64,000 nucleotides of DNA, taken from Tubiluchus corallicola (Eukaryota > Priapulida > Priapulimorpha > Priapulimorphida > Tubiluchidae). Within the stretch, counting starts at the first letter, position 1. Each line of letters begins with the position of its first letter. The notes beneath the pieces were generated by a model. It was not told where the DNA came from. It saw only the letters and a program-made list of their open reading frames with translations, and ran no database searches. Position numbers and translations under genes: made by a program. This document shows, piece by piece, positions 28,280 to 41,300 of the stretch. The stretch is from positions 62,001 through 126,000 of the forward strand of contig JAQGDQ010000031.1 of NCBI GenBank assembly GCA_030141605.1. Direction: 5' to 3'.

Positions 28280-28484
28280 CACATGACAATGCCTCGCAGC
28301 CCATGCTATCATAATAGTAACAGTTTTACCAGCTAGCTATACCCTTGTGTACACTTGAAAACATATCGCAGCCCTTGCTGTTGTAATAACAGTTTAACAG
28401 CTAGCTATAGCCTAGCGTACACTTGACAATGCCTCACATCCCATGCTGTTGTAATAACAGTTTTAACAGGTAGCTATAGCCTAC
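28280..28484 (+). repeat. Three tandem copies of a 65-72-bp unit
   Basis: Units at 28280-28351, 28352-28419 and 28420-28484 share CACTTGACAATGCCTCGCAG, GTTGTAATAACAGTTT and AGCTAGCTATAGCCTA. In the MED19-NUP50 intergenic region. Confidence 0.85.
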
Positions 28485-30654
28485 CTTATTTCATTTTTTC
28501 TTGTTCCCAAGCAAGATCTTGCTAGTAAATCATTCTACGCACAGACTAATCAACTGAACTGCTGCGGCAGACGGCTTTGTTTTACACAGATGTCACGTGA
28601 CGGTTGTAGATAAACTGCATTTCTGTAGTACACTTAACACTTGACCTACAGCAACTGAGCGTGTGCACAATGAAACAGTGAAAAGGTTATTTTATAAAAA
28701 AAGAAAAGTTATTGTAGTAGCCAGGGTGAATGAATACAATATGATGTACGTAAGTAAAAGGTTCCTGCAGCCTGTATGACACTCCGGTCGGTCAGTGGGC
28801 ACTTTTACTGCTCAAGTATTAGGCTATCTACTAATCCCAACGTCAACTTTTTCATTTGACAGTACCTTTGGCATGTCTGAATAATTTTTGTTGATTTGAG
28901 TACCTAACCTTTCAAAAGTATTAGATTATCATTTTTATCAATTATCGAATTTCGGTTTAGATGGAAAATAGACCACCCACTTTGGGACCAAAAAAAGTTG
29001 ACATTATAGCGAGTTTGGTGTTATATAATGAGGTGTGTTAAGTTTTGCCATAGATGCACAAAACAGTCAGACGAATGATTTGTGAATTAATAACACACTA
29101 AAAACCAGTCATCTTTATTAAGAGCATTTTGTTTACATAATAAACGTGCTCAACTGCATATGTAAAAGACTGTAAGCCAATTGCTTCATTAAACATATCT
29201 GTATGTAAAAAAAGTTAAGTCATAACTACAAATTTCTTGCTGAGATTTGCTTGAAAGATTCTAATAAACAAGCAAATACCACCCTTTTTGCTGGTGAAAA
29301 AATTCACCATTATGACTGCGCGTCAGTATAAGGTGCATTCAGTGCGATTATATAATGTAAGGTACAGCTTGCAAGCAAATGTGTTGACATGCATTCTTTT
29401 ATACAACATGTGACGACTAGCCAGTCTCTACGACTCAGCCGGCCATGTAGCAGCCTCCTACAGTGGGTATTATATCGAGAAGCCATTGGCGTTAGTTGAG
29501 TTGAAATGGCACCATGACATTGACTTCACATAATTTATCAGCAACAAACTTTTTTATAAAAACAACAGTTAAAATACAGAATAAACTAATCTGAAAACAA
29601 TGCTAATGAATGTAAGCCAATAGCCAACAATTTGGTTTGTGAAATGTTTAAATTTATAGAGTTCCATAATGGGAGAGATTACAATGCAAAATCATTTTTC
29701 CCAGAAAATTAATACCTACCAAGTGATGCATTTTAATGTTGCTTATATTTTGATAAATAGACAGTAATTTAATGTATAATTGTACATGGCATAGTAAAAC
29801 AATATTCACCAGTATAGAAGCTAAGACTTGTGAATAAAATGGAGCATTATATTTTGATGTCACATTTTTCAAGGAAAACTTTGAAATTAAAATTTCTCTG
29901 ACACTGTTCCATTAATAAAGTAACAACGCTAATATTGACAGAAATATAATGCGTGCTGCGTTGTACTAGGAATAATACATAAAATTTTCAATTATAAAAG
30001 CAAACTTTACTGTAAACTGTATTTTATAAGCATTAATAAGTTTTACACAATGGTTATCATGTGAACATCAGACTGAGGTGGCCTGTTAACAAAGTTTCAT
30101 TCCCAAATAAGGTAACCTTTAATATATCACAATTACATTAGACACACCCGTTAGTTTAGATGTCTGTAAAGACACAGCAAACTGATAGGTTTTATTTATT
30201 CATTGGCTAATCACAACTGGCTTAACGTGGCACAGTAAAATGCATGCAAAATTATGCTCATAACTTTGCTTGCAAGTATGCCTTTAAATAGCTGGCTTTC
30301 TAAAGGTACCTATACTTTCATGGTTGCCTATGATTAGATAAATCCATCAATATAGAACCACAGCATTTATGTGCATGCACTAACGCATGAAGTTTGCATA
30401 ATACATGTATTAGCTACACAAGAAGTGCTAATGGCTCCACAACTACAACTTAGGCTAAACTTTGCTATATTTGTTAAAGAGAAAGATATACATAGTGACT
30501 AGATGTATATCCAAAATGACTACAATCGCAAAAATCTATAGGACGAATTTATTATTATCATAAAAATTTCATCATATTCATGTCAGGTGCAATGAGTAAG
30601 ACATGTTCAGCTTTTTTGAATTTTGCAAAACAAAAACAATTTAATTTCTAGTTG

Positions 30655-31002
30655 CTTTAAAAGGCAAAAAACCTTTTAGCTTTAAATTCATTGGGAAACG
30701 TTGTAATCACCTACATACTGCTTGTATTAGCAGTAATATTACACAAAAACTTGAAAATTCAACTGATTGTTAGGCGCAGCCATTTTGACGGTAGGTTGTT
30801 TGAAATGTGTTTCTGGTGAGCCAGTGGTGCACACTGCGAAGGTGAGGCAGTAACGTTTTATCAGTTGGCGCAAACATTTTAAATTACTAAGAATTTTCTT
30901 TTCTAGTTAGATAAATCTTTTAAACAGGTAATGCTAAGTAATACAACGTTATACAGAAAGTTCTTTGAGATATGGTTTAAAATTGCCTTTTCTTCCCCTT
31001 TA
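30655..31002. mobile_element. Solo copy of the TTAA-flanked element
   Basis: Shares with 46890-47230 the blocks GCAGCCATTTT, GGCRCAAACATTTTAAATTA, AATGCTAAGTAATA and ATTGCCTTTTCTTCCCCT. Ends sit at TTTAAAAGGCAAAAAACC and CTTCCCCTTTAAC, again on TTAA. It lies about 200 bp downstream of the NUP50 stop codon and is internally shortened relative to the nested copy. Confidence 0.65.
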
Positions 31003-31202
31003 ACTAATTAGTGCAATTGTTCCCTGGCTAAACTACCTTTGCACAAACAATTAGTCACTGAAAATTTGTGTAGAAAAGCCTGATGTTTATTACACGTACC
31101 ATAAAATGGCACAATTCAGGCCTCGACTCAAGAATTGCTCAAAATGAATAATATTTACTAAGTCACTGATTGTCTGTTTATTATCCAGCAACATACACAA
31201 GA

Positions 31203-34200
31203 TTACGTTTTACACTTCTCTAATTGAGCAAGTAAGTCGTCCGCATCGTCACTTGTTTTAACACGTATTAACATCATCACTGTTTGTGCCGGGTCCATTT
31301 TAGCATCAACCGGTGGGTTAGGAACACAAACGAGTGCCACATTGTTCTTGCCGATGCGACTCGTTGGCATGTTAGAACTGAGAATGATGTTCAAAAGTAT
31401 ATTGCCTACAGAAAACATAAACAAACAGTTTAGGGCACCTTTTAGAGTAAAGTGATATTGTTGTTTTTTAAACAGGAACTGTATAAGTAATCAAAACTAA
31501 GTCACTATAAAATTTTGCAAGGTTGAATGGCAAACCTGATTCGTTATGATAAAAACATGGTACTGACAAGCAATTAGATGTGCACTGGACTAAATCTAAA
31601 TCTTGTTAAATCAGATTGATAATGATTGGATGGATACTGAAACCAGTGATAAAGCACCGTGTGTGATGTGACAGTAAACTGACGGTAAAAGTAAGTACTG
31701 CAAAACCGTGCATCAGATAGTATATAAAACTACAGTAGCTGCCGCTTAGGAATCATCACGGGACCAGAAAAAAGTAGTTTTAATAAATGGTAGTTTTATT
31801 ATGCAATGGCTGGTTGTAAGCATGTGTATTTGGCAAAGTATAGCATGTCAACACTTCACCCAGTACTATATGACAATTAAACATGGGTCGCTAGTGTCAC
31901 CCAATTGTCAATGTGGTTCTACTTATAAAACAGTCGGTCGTTACTTAATTAGCTGCCTTCTTTGCCATCAGGCCAGACATGAACTTATTTACAAATCTCT
32001 GCACTCTTTTGTCAGCTTTTAACATCAATGTTTACAGTCTTGCAATAAATGAACTTGTACGTTTGTTCCTGCACGGGAACCATACCCTAGATAATTCTGT
32101 GAACACTCAAATTTTTGTTATAGTGCAGTCAGTTATTTCAAACACCAAGCGCTTTAAATAGTATTAAGTTTGTTATTCTTGTTACATATTAATGCTTATA
32201 TTTATTGTAACATTTTTTTGTACATTGTGGTCACCATTGTTCTGCATCTGTCTAGCGTTCGCTCCCACTCGGGGAGAACATATATCAGTTGTAAAACTGT
32301 CTGTTTCAAACCGATATGTTACACCTTCAATAAATTATGTTTAAACCAAACATGGGGCAGTCAGCTCGCTGTCATACCTACAGAATGACTTATGAGACTT
32401 AAATTTCCCCTGCGTACTTAAAAAAATAGGCAAATTAACGAAACCACTAAAAATAACACTTTATTTTTCCTTTTGATATCACCTATTACTAACAAATATG
32501 GTCTTATTAAAAATTGTACTGGTATAGGAGAAATTCCGGATGGTGCTTAAATAAATGGTTCTAAAATGCAGCTGGTTTTATTAAGTGGCAACTACTGCTG
32601 TAACATTTGGCATGTTTTGCAAACATCCATAGATGAAAATGCACATGAAAATAAGAGACAACTGCCATAAAATGATGCAGATGTCAAGATCTGATCTTGT
32701 CCATACCTAGTGCAGTATCCGCTCGTATAACAAGTTGCGTCTTGTCTCCTGAAGGTTTTAGATGCAAGTTTCCTATACCTCTATCAATATATTCTTCTCC
32801 CTTTTTATAAAATAATTTACACCTGCAAATAAAAATCTCGATTAATTTCTCATTACTGATTACAGTCTGATAAAAACAATCTACCATCGTCCCTTCCTTT
32901 TTCTGTTGCATTACTTTAGTAGTGAGATACAGCAATGCTGATATAAACTCACAGAGCAAATATTTCATACAAACACAAATAATACCTTTTAGTATAGAAA
33001 GCTCCTTCCTCCTCAATTTCCGTATGTTCTGCCTTAGGAGGTACATACTCCTCCTCTTCGTCTCCTGGTGAAAAAAACGCATAAAAATTCAGCACATAAA
33101 AAACTGCCAAAAATTGCACATCAACTACCTCCAAGAAAAAAGCTCACCACACTAGTTTTCACCCCAAAAATGTCACCAGTTAACTTGGGTAATTGCAAAG
33201 GATACCGTAAGCAAACACTTTAAAAATTATTACTAATTACTCAGCTAGTTAACTACTGTTCATGAAAAATCGCACTTGGTTTTTTCGATTAACAAGCATA
33301 TAAAAAATAAATTTTCAAGAACAATTTTTTGACTTATTTGGTGTTCTGAAAGTTGCTGTGGACCAGCCTGATTAAATATCTGTTAAACTGACAGACAAGG
33401 AAAATACATCAAACATGCTTCTTGATATTAATAACATTTAAAAAAAGATAATTCATAGATTTAAAGATTGAAAATATATTGAGCCATCTATGCAGAACCT
33501 CATTCATTAACTAGTTATGAAGCTTAATTTGTAAAATTTATCAACAATAATGCTATAACATAAATAACAATGCAAGAAATTAATATCTGTCATGCTTTCA
33601 GTGTTCAAAACACCAATAGGTGCTTTAAGTGACAGACAAGACAGAAATAAAAGAATTTAATGCTTGAAATTATGAATACCTAATTAATCGATTACCTTTA
33701 CTTTGAGAGGTTGCAGCCACCGGAAAATTGATTACATTTTGTTTTTGAGATTTTGACTGAGCTGCAGCTGCAAAACCGGCAAAGTTCACCGTTGTACTTT
33801 TTCCAAACTTAAACGCTGGTTTTGCTGCATCGTCTTTAACATGTGAATCTGAGCCTTCGGCAGCAGATCCAAAACGGAATGTTGTTTTTGTCGTAGGTGC
33901 AGTTTTGTTAAATGTGAATCCTGAAGAACCCGATTCATTGACAGGAATACTGACAGATGAAGCCATTGGCAACACTGTATCGGAATCCAATTTTGAGTCT
34001 GGCTTTTTTAAATTGTCCGGCTCCTGGAAGAAACCAGGTGGATATTTGGCTGCTAATCTGTTGTAATGACTTTCATAGTCTTTGAATACAGGAGAGAGAA
34101 TTACGTATGGATTCGAGTCCACGTGCTGCTTAATCCATTGCAGCACGGATCTGTTTAAGGCTTTTAGTGCCACGAAATATGCCGGATCACGACTAGACGT

Positions 34201-36957
34201 TTCCTTCAAAGCTGGAAACAAAATAAATAGATGAGAAATCTTGGTTTGTTAATCATATTAGAAACATAAACCAAAATTTTTCCAACTTAGCACCAAATAG
34301 AAAACGTCAATACTTAAAAATTAGGGATGCACCGGATCAAGTTTTGCCGATCTAAAAATTAATGTAGCCGATATATCATTTGTTTCGGCTTTTGCTCATG
34401 TGGTGGCATAGCCTGTCCATTTTCAGTCACCGAGCAATTTTAAGTGGAAACAGTGCAAACATTGATGTACTGTAATTTTGAACACTTGATCCACAACTGG
34501 TTTAAACTGAAAAACTGAAAAAAAACTTTTTTACTGCAAGTAGATGGCTCTAAATTTTTAGCAGACATTTTCCTAGCAATAACGCTATTTTTGTGTGATA
34601 AAATTCAGACTTCAATATTGAGCTTGTCAACCACAGTAACTTCTTAAAGCAAACGTCTTATCAAAAGATCTTTTACTCAGAAACTACAAACATTTTTTAT
34701 AATAGTACAAAAAACTGAAAGGATATTGAACCAAAATGCTTGTTGCAAAGAAAACGACTTAATAAAATATTCCTTAATAAAAACTTAATAAACTGTTGTC
34801 AGAAGGAACACGAAGATACAGTTGTTCTCAGATTTTACAAACATAACATTGCCAAATATGAAATTGCTTTTTGTCTGGGGACGTATTTTGAAAATGACAG
34901 TTACCCGCTTTTCATATACAATTTGTATTCTGCCAGCGGAAAACCAGCATTCAGCAGCAGAACTATGCTACTATAAATGGATGGGGTGGGACAGGAACCT
35001 ATCTTATTATCAAAGATAATCTTTGAAAATGAGACAATAAACCAATAAGGGTGTTGCAATCATGATCACCAAGGATACAGTGCCACATGTGGCTTACACA
35101 AAAGAGCAAAGGAAGACAAATAGCTGCTTCTTCATTAAATTAAACTGCTCAGAGGTACCTACTTGGCAGTCATCCATCCATTACTCACCAGACTTTATGT
35201 TGCTTAATTTGACTATTCCACATTTTCCAATTACTCCTTCAATAGAACTCACTAATCCTTAATGCAATAATCAATTTACTTATATAATTTAAATAGTTAA
35301 AGTTTTAGCTACTCACTATAATGATTTACTAACAATAAAATTTTTTAATAAATTCTAAGTGCAAAAGAAAGACCTTACCAGTACTGCTAGGTTTTTCCTT
35401 TGCCTTGTTCACTTCACTAACATCCTTTCGGTCATCTGTATTATCTGCATAACCTTTGCCAAACTGCGAGCTACTTGCAGACACCGTGAACTTGAAACTT
35501 GCAGGAGATGACGTTGTAGTAGTGGTTAAGCTGAATGTTGACTGCGGTATTGCACCTAGTTTGAAACCATCTTGCAGAGGCACAGATGAAGACTGTCCCG
35601 AGACCATCGCCTGATTGTTAAACTGGAAAGATGGGGCCGTGCTTTTATGTGTGAATCCAGCAAATCCACTAAATGGAGAACCACTGGCATTCTGAAATAA
35701 TAAAATGGAATCTTTCTTAAAGAAATGGAAGTAACAGTATTAATATCCAGTCTATAAAATAAATGAAATGTGGTTCAGGTCGTGATCTAGATGCCAAATT
35801 TTATAATTTCTTAGACATAAAATTCAGTCCTTTGGAAAAAGCATATGAAAAGCATGTACCATCTAAGGTAGCCAAGTGTCCACTTTAGCCCCAACAGTAA
35901 AACATTCATTATTCAGTACTCACTTACTTTTAATGAATGCTGATGTAATGCTAAATAGCATTTCTTTTCATAACAAAGCCCAAAAAATGACAACCTGTTT
36001 CAACCTTGCACACAACAAATGATGGAAAAACAGCATGGCATATATATTTACATTATCGCTGAAGGAACTATTGCAGTGGCGAATCGTAGCTAAAATCAGT
36101 GGAGGTGCTCAGAAAATTTTTAGCTATTGTTTTAATATTGTGTAAATATACGCATAAAAACTAAATAAAAAATATTTTACTTACTAATAGCCTAAATTGA
36201 TACAGTTCAAGTTAAGCTAATTTAATTAATTATTTTATTAAGTTAATTTAAATTTAAATTGATCCATTCATTTAAAAACAAAATCCATTCTTCTTGTTTT
36301 ACTTTGCGCGAAAAGATTAATAATGTTCTCCTTAATCAACACTGCATGAGCGACAGTGCTCTCTCTATCTAGCGTGAGCACAATAGCCAAACACCACGTT
36401 GCTGGACCTGCGAAGTGCACAATGCTGGAGCTGGGATGTGCACAGTTCCGTCACGTGCTCTGGTTCCACACAAGGATTTACAAGTACGTACAAGCATAAA
36501 GAAAGAATTAAAGAAAAAAGACTCATTATATTGAATATTAGCGATAAATTCGAGTGAAAATAGGGAGGTGGTGCAGTTCCACAGTGTCTATACATAAACT
36601 GCTCTAAACTATTGTAGCTTTTGTTGTTAAACTAATATTCATTTTGTATACCATTTGTAACTTTTAATTGAAAATGAAGCTTAGTGTCTAGTAACTAGAC
36701 GATACAATGATAAAAACAAATTTACAGAAGTGAATTCCACAAATATAAAATTTTTACATACTGCACTACTAGCTGCTGCGCCATGTTGTCTTAGTCTTCT
36801 GGTTGCAGTTTTAATAGCTCGTCGAGCCAATCCATTAGAAGATACTGGCTTCCAGTGACCAGCTTCTTCGGCCTCTTCCTCATCATCCCAATTCCTGTCT
36901 GTTAACTCCTTATCAGCAGAACGTTTTGACATTTTCAACCCGTTACGAATTGCAAAG
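31203..36957 (-). CDS. NUP50: Nucleoporin Nup50 (six coding exons)
   Basis: Mobile nuclear-basket nucleoporin that assists importin-alpha/beta cargo release and Ran-dependent recycling. Coding exons in transcript order: 36932-36762 (exon body from 36957), 35691-35379, 34211-33696, 33064-32986, 32822-32707, 31405-31203. Phases agree throughout; 465 aa against 468 in human. Residues 1-57 carry the importin-alpha-binding N terminus (KELTDRNWDDEEEAEE, RRAIKTATRR). Exon 3 opens with the conserved central block ALNRSVLQWIKQHV ... VFKDYE. I see FG dipeptides in SQFGK, FRFG and FKFG, fewer than the human set. Exons 4-6 encode the C-terminal Ran-binding domain (EEEYVPPKAE, CKLFYKKGEEY, GIGNLHLKP, NILLNIIL, KNNVALVCVPNPP). 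A TTTTTTCAG acceptor just upstream of the first coding block implies a further 5' UTR exon. An AATAAA on the minus strand lies about 20 bp past the stop. Confidence 0.95.
31801..32345 (+). pseudogene. LINE 3' fragment (end of reverse transcriptase ORF plus 3' UTR)
   Basis: About 31840-32160 reads as the C-terminal tail of a LINE polymerase. It has a Cys/His cluster (CQCG ... TVGRYLISCLLCHQARHEL) like the ECG...E.HYL..C motif of CR1/Jockey-type RTs, then LFLHGNHTLDNSVN and ISNTKRF before a stop, with one frameshift near 31990. The UTR-like remainder ends at AATAAATTATG (about 32330). Lies downstream of the NUP50 3' end, on the opposite strand, in the intron upstream of its last exon. Confidence 0.65.
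36066..36614 (-). mobile_element. hAT-type MITE with perfect 8-bp target duplication (family T1, copy A)
   Basis: Located in NUP50 intron 1. Perfect direct repeats AACTATTG (36066-36073 and 36607-36614) flank the element. Ends are CAGTGGCGAATCG and, inverted, a decayed TAGAGCAG end. It aligns in reverse orientation with 46381-46744 plus 47408-47594, including a shared AATGAATGGATCAATTTAAA block and AGTTCCACAGTG near one end. Confidence 0.85.
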
Positions 36958-37159
36958 CTGAAAAAATACATACTAACTTGAATTTACATTAGCACTTGTC
37001 ATGCCCTAACAATGAAAGAAGACTGTATTGACAAACTTATTGATGAGCTATAAGGGAATTAAAACAATGCTAATGAAATTTGTTTACAGCATTACATCAG
37101 TACAGCCAACAGCATGTAATTTACACGTGTGTAGCTTGTATGTCAAGACCGCCCTGTAC

Positions 37160-38378
37160 TAAATGTTTTTGAGACACTTAGGTGACTGATTACACATTAC
37201 CATGAGTCTAATACACGGGGCCTACTGTATTAACTCAGTATCGGTAAAAAGGGGCAGATACAGGCTTTAGAAAAAGGGAGGGCCCAACGAAAAAGCAGTT
37301 AGGGGGTCTTGGGGAACACCGTAAGCCAAATGAATATTACTGTATTTTAGAGCATTTTCCTTGCTATTTTGTCAAGCAAATTCAATAGTTTAAAACTCAT
37401 TATGTCACCTCAAACTTTTGACTCTTAATATATTAGTAATACAGTAGTATACAGTGTATATAATATACATAACTTTTATGCGTTTTGAAAAGTAGAACCC
37501 TTGTGCTACGTGATTTTGCAGGTATTAAATTATTTAAAGGCACTGCTAGAATTTATTCTACCATTGCTAAAATCTATAAGTGGGGGAATTATGTAAATAA
37601 TTAACTAATTATGTAAATAATTAATATATGAATTGATTAGACAGACCTGTGGAAATAGGATAGAAAAATTAGCACAATGCTAAAAATAGATATGAGAATT
37701 TTTTGTGATAATTTTAATTTATACAGGCCATATATAACAATTGTATTTCCATGGGTAGTTCGACTGTCAAAAATGTACAATATGTGATGTAATGCACACT
37801 GTACTATCTGCACTTGAAGTTCTGATAAGATTCAAAAATTATATTAAACAGAAAACATGTGACATTATAGATGTAAGCACTCAGAGATGAAAAAAAGAGG
37901 GTTATGTCTCTCTTTTACATAAGCCTGGAATTACACAACTCATTATTTTTGGACTCTTCGCTAATTCCATACTCGGTATTAAATATTTATAATAATTATA
38001 TTTTAAGGCTGAAATCAGACTATGGCTCGCTCTGTCGACAATTAAGAGTTAAGACTACCTGCAATATACGACATCTTCTGTAAGCTGCAGCTTATTACTT
38101 GAACAGTCGATTCACACTTGTTTCATTATGCTGCCGAACCAATTGCAGAGTTACACCAATATTGCACACAGCGATATCTTTGCCAAAAACTTCAATTATT
38201 ACTTAAAAGGCACAATGTTTTTACATTGAAATCATTAATGCAGAACTTTTTACTCGATATAAGTCATTAAAACCTACTACGAAATGTGGTGTGCACCCCT
38301 AAATCTGCCACTGGTAAATACGGACAATCGACAAATTCGGACCGACGTCTCCCTGCTTTTGTCTAGCAAACCAAGATA
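37160..38378 (+). repeat. Dispersed repeat R2, copy 1 (interrupted by the hAT-like insertion)
   Basis: Outer segments 37160-37250 and 38321-38378 match 60312-60468: ATGTTTTTGAGACA, GTGAGTCTAAC/ATGAGTCTAAT, CAGTATCGGTAAA, CAAATTCGGACCGACGT, GCAAACCAAGATAT. About 160 bp without the insertion; no TIRs or coding potential seen. Class unknown. Confidence 0.75.
37243..38320. mobile_element. hAT-like insertion (1.06 kb) splitting an older repeat
   Basis: Flanked by GGTAAAAA (37243-37250) and GGTAAATA (38313-38320), an 8-bp duplication with one mismatch. Left end GGGGCAGATACAGG and inverted right end CAGTGGCAGATTTAGG share GGCAGAT..AGG. The uninterrupted counterpart of the flanks is at 60312-60468, where GGTAAA occurs once. 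No transposase ORF is recognisable. Confidence 0.75.
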
Positions 38379-41300
38379 TTAGTGTATAATATTCTAAAGG
38401 AAGCTGATTTTTTAGGAAAAGAAAAGGTTTTGCACGTAGCCGGTCTATCATAAAGTATTAGAGAGCAGTCTGCTTTTCAGATTGCTAGGCAAAATGTGTT
38501 CCTAAATTGTAGAATCCATTTTTGAAATTATCAGACACTATTAAATGGAGTAACCAGTACAGATTAATTTCTATTAAAGAAAAGCAAGGTAAAGCAGATA
38601 TAGGCCAATTGCAACTTGAAGACTCTCGCCTGGTATGAATTTCAAATCGTAGTTCTGACTACCTTAGATAACCAAACCTTGCATATATGTCAGATGTCAA
38701 ATCCTCAATTGAAGTCTTATAGCTGCAGACCAGCTCTCTCGAAGGCCACTGCTTATTCAGCCTATTTTTGAATATCATATTTTTGAATTGATAACTGAAA
38801 ACTCACTGACTTTATCGTAAATGCAACGACGAATACTTGTACTTAAATTTATTCAAATCGGTATTTTTAAAACATCGTTACTTCTCAAATTTAGATTGTA
38901 AACAGGAAATTTTATAGATTCTCAATCTAAATTGAGAACATGAGTTCCAGCTTATACTTATAGTTATAGTATAGGTTGACGACGAGTACAACAAGCATTA
39001 CTGTGACAGTAAAGTTACGTAGGATACCGTACCAAGAGACAAGCATACCAGGATCAGGTCATAATCAAAATAACACAGACTCGTTAACGCCACACATCAT
39101 TACTAGATTTACATTGTCTACACCGTACACGAAGTACACCACACTTGGAAAGACATCAGGAAGAACCTGATAAGGATTTACATTTCGGCCGCTACTCCTC
39201 TGATATTGATAAGTCGGTCGAGTTATATAAACGCTTACCACAAACTGCTTTATAATACTTATTTTACCATCAGAAGTTTAATTTCTTTAACTTTCATTCA
39301 CTTATTGCAAACAGCAGTACAAGTTATATACGCGCTAAGATTCTGCTGCCATCTATCCCAAGTCATAAAAAGCAAGGTTATAGATATAAAATAATAACGT
39401 ATTTAAGTGGCTCGTCGGCGGGTTTGTTTCATAATTATTATTAACAGTGATATAAAACTTTAAAGGTCGCTTTACTTTACAAGGCTAAACAGAAAATCTA
39501 GGACGTGCTGGCTTTGCGAAGCAAATAATAACATAGTTGTTTTGTGACTAAAGCAATGTTACTCTTGTGGTCCGCTCAAAATCTACTATTAAAATGGAGA
39601 CCCTAAACTAAACATGTGACAGGCTGATAGCCCAAGTACCATTGTAGTTGTGTGGGTGGTCAAATTCCACTGCCCTTTCCTCATTCACAATCCAGATTTT
39701 ACTCACAAAATTAAGTGACAAGGTGTCCTCAGCTCTCTCTCTCTCTCTCCAAAGAAAACAAATTTGTTTTGATTATTACACACGGGTTCCCCTACTTTGC
39801 TAACCAATCACTTAGAGCTACTGATCGAGAAGAACCCCTCAGTTAGGTCTGAATTTTGGATGACCCATCTTTCAGTTAAAACTTCTAGAGTTTGGAACGA
39901 TGCCATGGGTGCACCTTCCAGAATCACTTAGAATTGTCCTAGATACTTATTTATGATATGCTGTATTCCTTTATACATGCTTCAAAAATAATTTTTCTTG
40001 GAACTTTTTACATTTTGATCACAAACTGATACAGTGATATATTGGCACATCTAGCTCGTGTACATCGAGCAAATTCACTAATTAATGGTCAATTATTCCA
40101 CATGTATTGCGAATTATCTATATTCTTGAAGCATTATACCTTTACATAATTACGTTGCCTTATGTTATATTGGCAAAGTAATCTTCTACCTATAATACAT
40201 ATATTATAGCATTATATATACATATATAATGAAAGCCCAAATGTAAGAGGATTGCAATTTTTTTGCAGTCCAATGTTTATTCCAACATTTTCTTAAAAAC
40301 ACCTACACCATCTCATTGTAGTAATTCATGAACTTTAATTCGATTATATCAATTAGCAAAACCACATGAGCCCAATAGCTTTTGCCGAGCTGTTGACTAG
40401 GTTTGTTAATTTAGTCGTTTAAATTTTGAACGAATAGCGTATCATCAAAATTTAATGGCACTTTGGAGCTCATACTATATCGAGGAATCTTATCTATATG
40501 CAACTTGTTTTATTAAACTTGTAAACCTAATTCACAGGTATTCTCCACATAACTATTATTATTAGCTGACCATATTGCATCAATAATTACATTACACAAC
40601 AATTGAAGAATGTTCACCGTGATTCCGACTTTTCGTTGTTATGTTCATATATCTCTTGTTAGATATATACAGATCTTATTTTAATGATGAAAAGTACAGT
40701 GTTCTTGAAACGCGGTCGTGTACAATAATAATTTTTATGAATAATGCTGTAGGATTTTACATAAAAATCAGATGATTCTTGACATAAATATTTATAATTA
40801 TGTCATTGTTTGTTTTAGCTAAATCTTAACGCACCACAAGCGATTATTGGACAGCCACTGATTTAAGCAGCATCGGACGAACCAGTCAGGGATTAATATA
40901 TATGGCACTAGAAAAGATTTGAGAAACAGTTATAAAAGTTAATAATAGACTAAATTACATGAATGTTTACAACTTCATATCAAAGGTCTGACAAGGTTCA
41001 TTATGATTCTTATGTCATTTGGAACTCCTGGAGGAAAATGAAATGACATGGATTACAATTTGTCAGCTAGCGTACAGATCATTCTTGCGGATTTAGCGAT
41101 CAACTATTTGCAGTGTGATTAAAGAATTCGATTCGTGAATTTTACCTTCTATAGTGACAGTGTACGGCATTACACAAAAGTTTAAGTTTTTTGCTTTCGC
41201 CCATTCACCCTACACAGCTTGCTGAACAGCCAAATTACTTAAAAACGTCCAAATGTAGTGCAGCAATTGTTATGCTCGCTTTTATTTAAGTAAAACTTTT

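Larger units (their letters stand above)
27304..31202. other. Convergent intergenic region between MED19 and NUP50
   Basis: Contains the MED19 3' UTR (an AATAAA occurs at about 28051), the three-copy tandem repeat at 28.3 kb, the TTAA-flanked element at 30.7-31.0 kb and otherwise A+T-rich sequence. No further gene recognised. Confidence 0.7.

Noticed and set aside
28940-29500. Possible pogo/Tigger-like element (GACATTATAGCGAGTTTGG near 29000)
   Set aside because: No convincing inverted counterpart or TA duplication at the other end.
39780-39990. Possible LINE 3' coding end (GAGTTTGGAACGATGCC, resembling RVWN..)
   Set aside because: Too short and interrupted by stops; similarity rests on a few residues.
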